Position numbers and translations under genes: made by a program. From Pseudonocardia sulfidoxydans NBRC 16205 (GTDB lineage: Bacteria > Actinomycetota > Actinomycetes > Mycobacteriales > Pseudonocardiaceae): a DNA stretch of 64,000 bases. Below, one piece after another: positions 43,256-50,676 of the stretch (the stretch's first letter is position 1; each line of letters starts with the position of its first letter). The notes below the pieces were generated by a model, which saw nothing but the letters and a program-made list of their open reading frames with translations, did not search any database and was not told where the DNA came from. Location: assembly GCF_007989085.1 (NCBI RefSeq), contig NZ_BJVJ01000006.1, forward strand, positions 1-64,000, written 5' to 3'.

Positions 43256-44212
43256 ATGACACAGAACTTCGACGTCGTCGTCGTCGGTGGCGGTGCCGCC
43301 GGCCTCTCCGCCGCACTGATGCTCGGCCGGTCCCGACGCTCGGTACTGGTGCTCGACGCGGGCGAACCCCGCAACGCCCCGGCCGCAGGCGTGCACGGCC
43401 TGCTCGGCCACGAGGGCACCCCACCCCGCGAGCTGCTGCGCGCGGGCCGCGCCGAGGTCGAGGCGTACGGCGCGGTCGTGCACCCCGCTCGCGCCCGGGC
43501 CGCCGTCCGCGACGATGCGGGCTTCACCCTCACCCTCGACGACGACACCGCTGTCCACGCGCGGCGGATCGTGCTGGCCACCGGCGTCGTCGACCAGCTG
43601 CCCGCCGTCGACGGGCTCGCCGACCGCTGGGGCCGCGACGTCCTGCACTGCCCCTACTGCCACGGCTGGGAGGTGCGCGACAGGAAGATCGTCGTCCTCG
43701 CCACCAGTCCGATGGCCGTGCACCAAGCGCTGCTGTTCCACCAGCTCTCCGCCGACGTCACCCTGCTGCTGCACCAGCAGCCCGCCCCGTCCGACGAGCA
43801 GGCCGAGGAGCTCGCCGCGATCGATGTCCGCGTCGTCGCCGGGGAGGTCGCGCGGGTCGTCGTCGAGGACGACGCCGTCACCGGGCTGGCGCTGGCGTCC
43901 GGTGAGATCGTCGCGGCGGAGGCGGTCGTCGTCGGGTCCCGGCCCGTCGCCCGCCCCGACCTGCTCGCCGACCTCGGCCTGCAGACCCACGACCTGCCGA
44001 ACAACATGGGCACCGCCGTCGCTGCCGACGCCATGGGCGTCACGGCGGTCCCCGGCGTCTGGGCGGCGGGCAACCTGACCGATCCGTACGCGCAGGTCGG
44101 CGCCTCGGCCGCCGCGGGGGCGAAGGCCGGTGCGATGGTCAACGCCGACCTCGCCGCGGAGGAGGCGCGCGAGGCGGTCCGTCGGCGCCGCGCCCTGCAG
44201 CCCGCTTCGTAG
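43256..44212 (+). CDS. TrxR-like FAD/NAD(P)H oxidoreductase
   Basis: A 318-residue two-dinucleotide-fold flavoprotein. It has the FAD motif VVVGGGAAGLSAALMLGRS, a CPYC redox motif in LHCPYCHGWEVRD and the C-terminal FAD motif GVWAAGNLTDPYAQ. It resembles bacillithiol- or thioredoxin-reductase-like enzymes lacking a tight NADPH motif. The chosen ATG begins MTQNFDVVVVGGG; an upstream GTG adds 12 residues. Electron acceptor unknown. It is divergent from the cupin regulator. Confidence 0.88.
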   Translation: MTQNFDVVVVGGGAAGLSAALMLGRSRRSVLVLDAGEPRNAPAAGVHGLLGHEGTPPRELLRAGRAEVEAYGAVVHPARARAAVRDDAGFTLTLDDDTAVHARRIVLATGVVDQLPAVDGLADRWGRDVLHCPYCHGWEVRDRKIVVLATSPMAVHQALLFHQLSADVTLLLHQQPAPSDEQAEELAAIDVRVVAGEVARVVVEDDAVTGLALASGEIVAAEAVVVGSRPVARPDLLADLGLQTHDLPNNMGTAVAADAMGVTAVPGVWAAGNLTDPYAQVGASAAAGAKAGAMVNADLAAEEAREAVRRRRALQPAS

Positions 44213-44261
44213 CAGGAGTGCTGCGCGGAATTGAACTTCCACGATGTGGCAGGCTCGCGGC

Positions 44262-44696
44262 GTGACCATCACCCTCGCGCAGGCCCAGACCGTCGTCACC
44301 GCCGCCCTCGCCCACGGCACCGAGCAGGGCTTCAACCCGCTCACCGTCGCGGTCCTCGACCCGGGCGGCGCGCTCGTCGCGCTCGCGCGCCAGGACAACT
44401 CCGGCAACCTGCGGCCCGACCTCGCCGTCGCCAAGGCCTACGGCGTGCTCGCGCTCGGCATGACCAACCGCGCCATCGCCGCCCGCGCCGCCGACTCCCC
44501 CGAGTTCTTCACCTCCGTCGCCACCCTCGCGGGAGGGCGCATCCTGTCGGTCCCCGGCGGCGTCTTCGTCCGTGACGCCGACGGGAACCTCCTCGGCGCG
44601 GTCGGCGTCACCGGCGACGCGTCGCTCAACGACGAGGCCGCCGCCGTCGCCGGCATCCGGGCGGCCGGACTCGTCGCCGTGACCGGAGCCGAATAG
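44262..44696 (+). CDS. GlcG/HbpS-family protein
   Basis: A 144-residue GlcG/HbpS domain protein. It contains the family segments NPLTVAVLDPGGALVALARQDNSG, LAVAKAYGVLALGM and GGVFVRDADGNLLGAVGVTGD. HbpS of Streptomyces binds heme and redox ligands, and other members are linked to glycolate or propanediol use. There is no signal peptide, so it is cytoplasmic. GTG start; the gene begins 49 bases after the flavoprotein and may be cotranscribed with it. Confidence 0.85.
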   Translation: MTITLAQAQTVVTAALAHGTEQGFNPLTVAVLDPGGALVALARQDNSGNLRPDLAVAKAYGVLALGMTNRAIAARAADSPEFFTSVATLAGGRILSVPGGVFVRDADGNLLGAVGVTGDASLNDEAAAVAGIRAAGLVAVTGAE

Positions 44697-44734
44697 GGGC
44701 TGCCGGACCGTGCCGGGCGCGGCAGGATCGAGGG

Positions 44735-45103
44735 ATGACCCCCGACCTCGTGCGCGCCTTCGAGAGCGCGGTCAACGCGGTGGACGTCGACGCGGCCGCC
44801 GCACTGGTCACCGACGACGTGGAGGTGGGCGGCCCCCGCGGGTCCGCTCACGGCGTCGACGTGTTGCGGCAGTGGGTGTCCGGCTCGGGCATCACGCTGT
44901 CGACGGTGCGCTGGTTCTCCCGCGGCGACGTCGCCGTCGCGTTGCAGGAGGCGCGGTGGATCGACGACGACAACACCCGCAGCGTCGCCACCGAGTTCAC
45001 CGCGCGCGACGGCCGCATCAGCCGGATGATCCGCCACGACGACGGCCTCGGCGTCGCCCTGACCGCCGCCGGGCTGAGCGAGGCGGACGAGCAGCCGCTC
45101 TGA
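44735..45103 (+). CDS. SnoaL/NTF2-like protein
   Basis: A 122-residue cone-shaped NTF2-fold protein (DLVRAFESAVNAVDVDAAAALVTDDVEVGGPRG at the start, ARDGRISRMIRHDDGL near the end). Fold members include cyclases, isomerases and dimer scaffolds; catalytic residues cannot be identified here. The ATG lies 36 bases after the GlcG-like gene, same strand. It converges with the phosphatase gene 3 bases away. Confidence 0.75.
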   Translation: MTPDLVRAFESAVNAVDVDAAAALVTDDVEVGGPRGSAHGVDVLRQWVSGSGITLSTVRWFSRGDVAVALQEARWIDDDNTRSVATEFTARDGRISRMIRHDDGLGVALTAAGLSEADEQPL

Positions 45104-45108
45104 CAGCG

Positions 45109-45561
45109 TCAGCCGATGAGCGTCGGGAACCTCAGGATCCAGCGCCGCTGGCCGGGCGTCTCCACCGCGTGCGGCCGGTAGTGGGCGCGGACCCAGGTGA
45201 GCGCGTCGTCAGCGGGGTGGCCGGCGAGGATCGCCATGCACGCCACCACGGTTCCGGTGCGCCCGGTGCCGCCGAGGCAGGCGACCTCGACGCGCTCGCC
45301 CGCCCGCGCGCGTTCGTAGGTGGCGACGATCCGCGCCGCGGCGTGGACGTCGTCGCGGGGGGTGCGGAAGTCGGGCCAGTCCAGCCATTCCGCGGGCCAG
45401 GTCGGCAGCCACACGGGCTTGCGGGAGAACCTGCGGCGCTCCGGGGTGCCGAGGTAGAGGCCGAACTCCGGCGCGGGTCCGTCGGGCACCGGCCGGCTGC
45501 GACCTCGGCCGCGCACGAGGGTGCCGTCGGGCAGGGCGATGGCGCCGGTCAACGTGCTCAC
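45109..45561 (-). CDS. Protein-tyrosine phosphatase, dual-specificity-like
   Basis: A 150-residue phosphatase with the P-loop VACLGGTGRTGT, a C-X5-R signature, and a likely general-acid Asp in the WLDWPDF segment. This layout is that of small cytoplasmic dual-specificity or low-complexity PTPs in actinobacteria. GTG/ATG start gives MSTLTGAIALPDG. No partner kinase is next to it. It is divergent from the PrmC-like gene, across Family D repeats. Confidence 0.82.
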   Translation of the reverse strand: MSTLTGAIALPDGTLVRGRGRSRPVPDGPAPEFGLYLGTPERRRFSRKPVWLPTWPAEWLDWPDFRTPRDDVHAAARIVATYERARAGERVEVACLGGTGRTGTVVACMAILAGHPADDALTWVRAHYRPHAVETPGQRRWILRFPTLIG

Positions 45562-45597
45562 GCACGAATTGTCCCGGATGCCGCCTGGCTCTCGCCC

Positions 45598-45712
45598 GCG
45601 AACGTGTGATCAGCGCTGCGTCGCCGCTCTCACCACACGCTCGGCGTGGGACCCGACGGCGAACGTGTCATCAGAGCGGCCGCAAACGCGCTGACGACAC
45701 GCCCGGTGCGGG
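45598..45712. repeat. Family D palindromes, copies 2 and 3 in tandem
   Basis: Copy 2 spans 45,598-45,643 with left arm CGTGTGATCAGCGC against GCTCTCACCACACG (11 of 14 paired positions). Copy 3 spans 45,660-45,703 with CGTGTCATCAGAGC against GCGCTGACGACACG. Unlike copy 1 they lie between divergent starts (phosphatase and PrmC-like gene), so a terminator role would not fit here. Confidence 0.6.
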
Positions 45713-45753
45713 GCCCGGGCTCCGGGTCCGCGGACGGGGGCGAGACTCACCCC

Positions 45754-46563
45754 GTGTCCGAACCGCGCACCGATCCCGTGCTGCGACACCGCACGGTCGA
45801 CGAGCTGCGCGCCGCCGGGTGCGTCTTCGCCGAGGACGAGGCGGCGCTCCTGCTGGCCGAGGCGGCGTCGAGCGACGCGCTGGCGGCGATGGTCGCGCGC
45901 CGCGTCGCGGGTGACCCCTTGGAGCAGATCGTCGGATGGGCGGAGTTCCGCGGTGTGCGGGTCGCGCTCGCGCCAGGAGTGTTCGTCCCACGGCGGCGGA
46001 CGGGGTTCCTCGCGGGGCTCGCGGTCGCGGCGACGCGCGACGGCGCACTCGTCGTCGACATGTGTTGCGGTGCAGGGGCTGTCGCGATGGCGGTCATCGC
46101 CGAAGCGAACGCCGCCCAGGTGCACGCCGCGGACGTGGACCCTGCCGCCGTCGCGTGCGCGCGGCGCAACCTGCCGCCGACGCACGTGCACCTGGGCGAC
46201 CTCTACACCGCGCTCCCGGCCGACCTTCGCGGGCGGGTGGACGTCGTCGTCGCCAACGCGCCCTACGTCCCGACCGATGCCGTCGCGACGATGCCGCCCG
46301 AGGCCCGGCTGCACGAGCCACCGGCCGCGCTCGACGGCGGCGCCGACGGTCTCGACGTCGCCCGCCGGGTCGTCACCGGAGCGCCGGAATGGCTGGCCCC
46401 GGGCGGCGTGCTGCTCCTCGAGACGAGCACGCGGCAGGCCCCGACACTGCGGGAGTGGTTCGCCCGCAACGGCTTCGTCGCCACCATCGAGGCCGACGAC
46501 GAGGTCGGCGGCACCGCGGTCCGCGGCCTGCTCAGCGATGCTCCGGCCGACCGTCCGGGGTGA
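45754..46563 (+). CDS. PrmC/HemK-like class I methyltransferase
   Basis: A 269-residue protein. Its N-terminal helical part is followed by a SAM-binding Rossmann domain (VVDMCCGAGAVAMAVIAE) and a DVVVANAPYVPTD catalytic loop. PrmC enzymes that methylate release-factor glutamines have NPPY; here the loop is NAPY, so glutamine methylation is plausible but the substrate may differ. GTG 45,754 (VSEPRTDPVL) is preferred. The last 32 bases overlap the convergent DUF3291 gene. Confidence 0.83.
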   Translation: MSEPRTDPVLRHRTVDELRAAGCVFAEDEAALLLAEAASSDALAAMVARRVAGDPLEQIVGWAEFRGVRVALAPGVFVPRRRTGFLAGLAVAATRDGALVVDMCCGAGAVAMAVIAEANAAQVHAADVDPAAVACARRNLPPTHVHLGDLYTALPADLRGRVDVVVANAPYVPTDAVATMPPEARLHEPPAALDGGADGLDVARRVVTGAPEWLAPGGVLLLETSTRQAPTLREWFARNGFVATIEADDEVGGTAVRGLLSDAPADRPG

Positions 46564-46996
46564 ACCGGCGACGGACGCCGAACGCCCGCGGTTCCGGGCC
46601 GTGGTCGCGCAGGTGCTGCAGACGGCGCAGCGCGTCGCCGACCGTCGGGCGGGTCCCGGCGCGGACCCACCACAACGCGGTCGACGGCTGCCGCGTCGCG
46701 ACGAACCAGCGCGCCCGCGCCCGCACGAGCCGGCCGTGGTCGCCGCGGTAGACGAACGCGTGCAACGTCGGGTGGTCCCGCCAGACCGAGACGTTGCAGA
46801 AGGCGGGGCCGTCGGCGTCGTCGACGACGCAGACGCCGTGGCCGCCGTCGGTCGCGAGCCGCCAGACGAATCCCGTCGACGCCTCGGCGAGCCGGTGCAC
46901 GGGCTCCAGGGCGTCGACGAAGCCGCGCATGGCGGGGTCGTCGAGCGGCGCGCGCAGCCGGGCGACATTCACCTGGGCGAGCTCGAACCCGTCCAC
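46532..46996 (-). CDS. DUF3291 family protein
   Basis: A 154-residue protein of the DUF3291 family: FELAQVNVARLRAPLDDPAMRGFVDALEPVH is the typical start and VWRDHPTLHAFVYRGDHGRLVRAR the typical centre. These proteins are related to antibiotic-biosynthesis monooxygenase-like folds; no enzyme activity is established. GTG 46,996 is used. A longer reading upstream runs through a 27-base tandem repeat and was not accepted. It overlaps the end of the PrmC-like gene by 32 bases on the other strand. Confidence 0.8.
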   Translation of the reverse strand: MDGFELAQVNVARLRAPLDDPAMRGFVDALEPVHRLAEASTGFVWRLATDGGHGVCVVDDADGPAFCNVSVWRDHPTLHAFVYRGDHGRLVRARARWFVATRQPSTALWWVRAGTRPTVGDALRRLQHLRDHGPEPRAFGVRRRFTPDGRPEHR

Positions 46997-47010
46997 ACCC
47001 GGGAACCTAT

Positions 47011-47064
47011 TCGACGAGCAGCCAGGTGCGCGCGTCTTCGACGAGCAGCCGGGTGCGCGCGTCG
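47011..47064. repeat. Two tandem 27-base direct repeats
   Basis: Each unit begins TCGACGAGCAGCC and ends GGTGCGCGCGTC plus one variable base; the units differ by two bases. They lie just upstream of the DUF3291 start and 22 bases before a Family B palindrome. Confidence 0.85.
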
Positions 47065-47086
47065 GCGACGGGTCGCGGCCCACACA

Positions 47087-47146
47087 CCCGCGCGCAACCT
47101 CACGGTCGCGATCCGCGATCAGGACGACGGTGAGGTTGCGCGCGGG
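47087..47146. repeat. Family B palindrome, single copy
   Basis: The left arm (CCCGCGCGCAACCTCACGG...) and right arm (...GGTGAGGTTGCGCGCGGG) pair over 22 positions with one mismatch. The loop is 16 bases. It lies 37 bases past the stop of the rhomboid-like gene on its strand. Confidence 0.88.
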
Positions 47147-47183
47147 GTTCTGACCCGCCGGGGCGCCGAGGTCTCGTCGAGTT

Positions 47184-47894
47184 CTACGGCGCCGGCGTCG
47201 CGGCCGTCCCGCCGGCCAACGCCGGCGCGAGGCGGGCGGCGGAGCGGGCGTCGGGGACCTGGCTCGGCGGCCACAGCACCGCGACGATCCCGCCGGCCAC
47301 GAGACCCCCGAGCATCACGAGCCCGTGGGCGTCGTCGCGAACGACCAGCACCACCCCGATCACCGCGACCAGCGCCGCGACAGCGACCGGCAGCGGGTGC
47401 CGGCGGCGCAGCACGAGCAGCGCGGTGGTCGTCGCCATCAGGAAGAACATGGCCGCGGAGTTGCCGCCGCCCGGCGAGGGGAAGACCCACGTCGTCATCA
47501 CATTGAAGGCCACGACGCCGAACACGAACAGGCCGGTCGCCCGCCGCGGGCCCCAGACGTGCACGGCGAGCGGCGCGAGGACCGCGAGCCACACGAGGTT
47601 GGAGACCGTCCCGGACAGGCCACCGTCCTGGACCGTCACCGACGTCAGCAGCCGCCACACCTGGCCGTCCCGGATCAGGTCGGGTCGGCGGGAGAGGGCG
47701 TCGTAGATCGGGTGCCACACCAGCTCGACCAGCGACGGGACGGCGACGACGAGCCACAGCCCGACGGCGGCGGCACGGGGCCTGCGCAGCCACGCGACCG
47801 GGTTGCCGAGGGCGGGTCGCATCGCGGCGAGCGTCGCGAGCAGCATCACCGCGTACGCGATCCCGCTGAAGGCGCCCTGGCCCGAGGTGTCCAT
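47184..47894 (-). CDS. Rhomboid-like intramembrane protein
   Basis: A 236-residue integral membrane protein with about six helices. The Ser motif reads GGGNSAAMFF, where rhomboids usually have GxSGA. The candidate catalytic His lies in DDAHGLVMLGG. The overall plan (helical hairpin with VWRLLTSVTVQDGG at the usual L1 loop) fits the rhomboid family, but the serine motif is unusual, so protease activity is uncertain. ATG 47,894 (MDTSGQGAF) has AAGGAG upstream. The Arg/Asp-rich extension of a longer reading was excluded. Confidence 0.78.
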   Translation of the reverse strand: MDTSGQGAFSGIAYAVMLLATLAAMRPALGNPVAWLRRPRAAAVGLWLVVAVPSLVELVWHPIYDALSRRPDLIRDGQVWRLLTSVTVQDGGLSGTVSNLVWLAVLAPLAVHVWGPRRATGLFVFGVVAFNVMTTWVFPSPGGGNSAAMFFLMATTTALLVLRRRHPLPVAVAALVAVIGVVLVVRDDAHGLVMLGGLVAGGIVAVLWPPSQVPDARSAARLAPALAGGTAATPAP

Positions 47895-48069
47895 CGTCGT
47901 CTCCTTGTCGTCCCGACGATCGTCACCCCGCTGCGACGCCGCGGTCCGTGCCGACGGTCGCGTCGCGGCCACGACATCCGTCACGGTCACGGTCCCGGCG
48001 CACCGTCGCATCCCGTACCCGGGCACGGGCCTACCGTGGTGGGCAGCCGTACGACAGGGAGGTCACCCG

Positions 48070-48375
48070 ATGGGCTGGGCACCGGATTCGTGCACGTTGC
48101 CGACCGCCGAACGGCCGTTGCGCGAGGCCGAGTTCGACGTGCTGTTCGCGCGGGCGGTCGAGCCCCCACGTCGCGAGAGCCCGACCCGGCTGCTGGTGCC
48201 GCTTCCCTCGGGCGACGCCGGCGCGGCCCGGCACCTGGCGGCGCGCGAGTCGGACTGCTGCTCCTTCTCCACCTTCGACGTGACGGTCACCGGCGACGAG
48301 GCACTGCTCGCCATCTCGGTGTCGGCCGGCCACACCGAGGTGCTCGACGCCGTCGAGAAGAGGGCCACGCGATGA
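48070..48375 (+). CDS. Small Cys-pair protein next to arsenical-type permease
   Basis: A 101-residue protein with LAARESDCCSFSTFDVTV, a CC motif like those of metal- or metalloid-responsive proteins (an ArsR/MerR-associated helper type). It has no membrane helix. The ATG has GGGAGG 7 bases upstream. A stop-start ATGA follows, leading to a 17-codon frame and then the ACR3-like permease. A metal or metalloid role is an inference from the CC motif and the neighbour. Confidence 0.7.
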   Translation: MGWAPDSCTLPTAERPLREAEFDVLFARAVEPPRRESPTRLLVPLPSGDAGAARHLAARESDCCSFSTFDVTVTGDEALLAISVSAGHTEVLDAVEKRATR

Positions 48376-48411
48376 CGCTGCGCACCGAGGAGCCGGCCGC
48401 GCGGGCCGGGC

Positions 48412-49440
48412 GTGCGAGAGCCTGATGGCGTGCACGACCCCGCAGCGCCCCCTCCCCTGCCCCGCCTGACGGGGGCCGCGGAGGCGCTGGAACGTCGGCA
48501 GGTCCCGCTGTTCGTGGGCGCGATCGTGGTGGGCGCCGTGGTCGGGTTGCTCGCCCCGGCCGCCGGACCGGGCTTGTCGACGGCGGTCAACCCGGTGCTG
48601 GGCGCGCTGCTGTTCGCGACGTTCCTGCAGGTCCCGGCCCGGGAGCTGGCCGGGTCGTTGCGGGCGGGGCGGTTCCTGGGCGCGGTGCTGGTGGTGAACT
48701 TCGTCGTCGTCCCGCCGGTGGTCGCGGGGCTCGCCGTCTTCCTGCCCGCCGACGACGCGATCCGGGCCGGGGTGCTGCTCGTGCTGCTGGCACCGTGCGT
48801 CGACTACGTCGTCGTGTTCAGCCGCCTCGCCGGGGCCGCCGCCGACCGGCTGCTCGCCGCGACCCCGCTGCTGCTGATCGCCCAGCTGCTCCTGCTGCCG
48901 GTGTACCTGCCGCTGCTGGGCGGCCCGGACATCCGCGGCGACGCCCTCGGGCCGCTGCTCGAGGCGTTCCTCGCGCTGATCGTCGTCCCGCTCGTCCTGG
49001 CGTGGCTGGTGCAGGCGTGGGCCGGGCGGGCGCGGTCGGGCGAGATCGTGGCCACCGGCGCGACGGCCCTGATGGTCCCGTTGATGGTGGCGACGTTGCT
49101 GGTCGTCGTCGCCTCCCAGGTGCCGACGCTCGGCGGCGCCCCGACGGTGCTGCTCGCCGTGCCGGTCCACGTCGCGTTCCTCGTGATCATGCCGTTCCTC
49201 GGGTTCGGCGTGGCCCGGCTGCTGCGCCTCGACGTCCCCGAGCAGCGGGCCGTCGTGTTCAGCGGCGCGACCCGCAACTCGCTCGTCGTGCTCCCGCTCG
49301 CGCTCGCGCTACCGGCCGGCGCCGGGACCGCGGCGGCGGTCGTCGTCACGCAGACGCTCGCCGAGGTGCTCGCAATGGTGGCCTACGTCCGGCTCGTCCC
49401 CCGGCTCGTCCCCCGGCTCGTCCCCGGCCAGCCCCGCTGA
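48412..49440 (+). CDS. ACR3/BASS-type membrane transporter
   Basis: A 342-residue, ten-helix transporter of the bile-acid/arsenite ACR3-related superfamily. The helix-4 region has VLLVLLAPCVDYVVVFSRLAGAAADRLLAATPL, which matches the PC-motif helix of ACR3-like arsenite efflux proteins including the conserved Cys. The GTG start gives VREPDGVHDP. The C-terminus is an Arg/Leu/Pro repeat (RLVPRLVPRLVP). Arsenite efflux is the family expectation; no arsC or arsR is adjacent. Confidence 0.82.
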   Translation: MREPDGVHDPAAPPPLPRLTGAAEALERRQVPLFVGAIVVGAVVGLLAPAAGPGLSTAVNPVLGALLFATFLQVPARELAGSLRAGRFLGAVLVVNFVVVPPVVAGLAVFLPADDAIRAGVLLVLLAPCVDYVVVFSRLAGAAADRLLAATPLLLIAQLLLLPVYLPLLGGPDIRGDALGPLLEAFLALIVVPLVLAWLVQAWAGRARSGEIVATGATALMVPLMVATLLVVVASQVPTLGGAPTVLLAVPVHVAFLVIMPFLGFGVARLLRLDVPEQRAVVFSGATRNSLVVLPLALALPAGAGTAAAVVVTQTLAEVLAMVAYVRLVPRLVPRLVPGQPR

Positions 49441-49506
49441 GCCGACGGTCCTTCACGACGGTCGCCCGCACAGATGAGTTCCGGGCGCCGCGGCGGTCGG
49501 TACGAC

Positions 49507-50001
49507 ATGGGCATCACCTACATCGCAGCTCCGCACGTCACGCAGCGGCCGGCGCAGCCGTACATCTTCACGACCCGCGAGGTCACCACGACCACGATCG
49601 GCGAGATCGCCGACCGCATCCCCGAACTCCTCGGGTGGCTCGCCGGCCGCGGCATCACCCCCGCCGGTGCGCCGTTCCTGCGCTACCTCACCGTCGACAC
49701 GGACGGGAAACTCCTGGTCGAGGCCGGTGTACCGGTCGCGGAACCGGTCGAGGGCGACGAGAACGTCGACGTCGGTGTGCTACCCGCGGGCCGCTACGCC
49801 GGGCTCACCCACCGCGGCCACCCCGACGAGCTCGTGCAGGCCACCACGGAACTCCAGGCCTGGGCCGACGAGCAAGGCCTGACCGTCGACCGCACCCACG
49901 ACGGACGCTGGAGCTGCCGGCTCGAACTGTTCCACACCCACCCCGCCGAGGTCCCCATCGACGCGTGGGTCACCGAACTCGCGTTCGAACTGGCGGACTG
50001 A
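49507..50001 (+). CDS. GyrI-like / effector-binding domain protein
   Basis: A 164-residue protein composed of one AraC-effector-binding (GyrI-like) domain: YIFTTREVTTTTIGEIADRI, LPAGRYAGLTHRGHP, and CRLELFHTHPAEVP. These domains bind small hydrophobic molecules or gyrase. There is no HTH, so it is not itself a regulator. The ATG gives MGITYIAAPHV. It begins 66 bases after the transporter stop and ends 17 bases before the PaiB-like gene. Confidence 0.82.
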   Translation: MGITYIAAPHVTQRPAQPYIFTTREVTTTTIGEIADRIPELLGWLAGRGITPAGAPFLRYLTVDTDGKLLVEAGVPVAEPVEGDENVDVGVLPAGRYAGLTHRGHPDELVQATTELQAWADEQGLTVDRTHDGRWSCRLELFHTHPAEVPIDAWVTELAFELAD

Positions 50002-50018
50002 CCGCCGATACTGGGGGC

Positions 50019-50669
50019 ATGTACGTACCCGCGCACTTCGCCCCCGACGACGCCGACGTCCGCGCGCTGCTCGACCGGCCCGGCGCGGCGGAGCTGGTCA
50101 CGGCCGGCCCCGCCGGGCTGGAGGCGACGCTGCTGCCGTGGGTGCACGACCCCGACCGCGGCGCCCTCCTCGGCCACGTCGCCCGCAACAACGACCACTG
50201 GACACGCGCCGACGGGCAGCCCGGCCTGGTGATCGTCCGCGGGCCCGACTCCTACGTCAGCCCGGGCTGGTACGCGTCGAAGGCCGAGCACGGACGCGTC
50301 GTCCCGACGTGGAACTACGTGACCGCGCACGTCCACGGCACGGTCACGGTGCACGACGACGCCGCCTGGGTCGACGACGTCGTGCGCCGCCTGACCGACA
50401 TGCACGAGGCCGGCCGCGACCCCGCCTGGTCGGTCGACGACGCGCCGGAGAAGTTCGTCGCCGGGCAGCTGCGGGCGATCGTCGGGATCGAGCTGCGGAT
50501 CGAACGCGTCGACGCCAAGCTGAAACTCAGCCAGAACCGCCCGGCCGCCGACGTCGACGGGGTGATCACCGGACTGCGCGCCGACGGCGACGAGGCCGGG
50601 GCCCGGGCCGTGGAGGAACACCGGCCGCCGAGACACACCCGCGAGCACATCTCGCCCCCCTCGTCCTGA
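50019..50669 (+). CDS. FMN-binding negative regulator (PaiB-like)
   Basis: A 216-residue PaiB-type split-barrel protein (MYVPAHFAPDDADVRALLD, VIVRGPDSYVSPGWYASK, VVPTWNYVTAHVHG). These proteins bind FMN and act as negative transcription regulators or heme-degrading-type proteins. The ATG follows an ATACT-like element. A much longer in-frame reading runs back through the two preceding genes and is a shadow. No close target is seen. Confidence 0.88.
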   Translation: MYVPAHFAPDDADVRALLDRPGAAELVTAGPAGLEATLLPWVHDPDRGALLGHVARNNDHWTRADGQPGLVIVRGPDSYVSPGWYASKAEHGRVVPTWNYVTAHVHGTVTVHDDAAWVDDVVRRLTDMHEAGRDPAWSVDDAPEKFVAGQLRAIVGIELRIERVDAKLKLSQNRPAADVDGVITGLRADGDEAGARAVEEHRPPRHTREHISPPSS

Positions 50670-50676
50670 CACACGG

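Noticed and set aside
48372..48424. A 17-codon frame between the Cys-pair gene and the permease as a real gene
   Set aside because: Too short to support as a protein; it is mentioned only as an observation.
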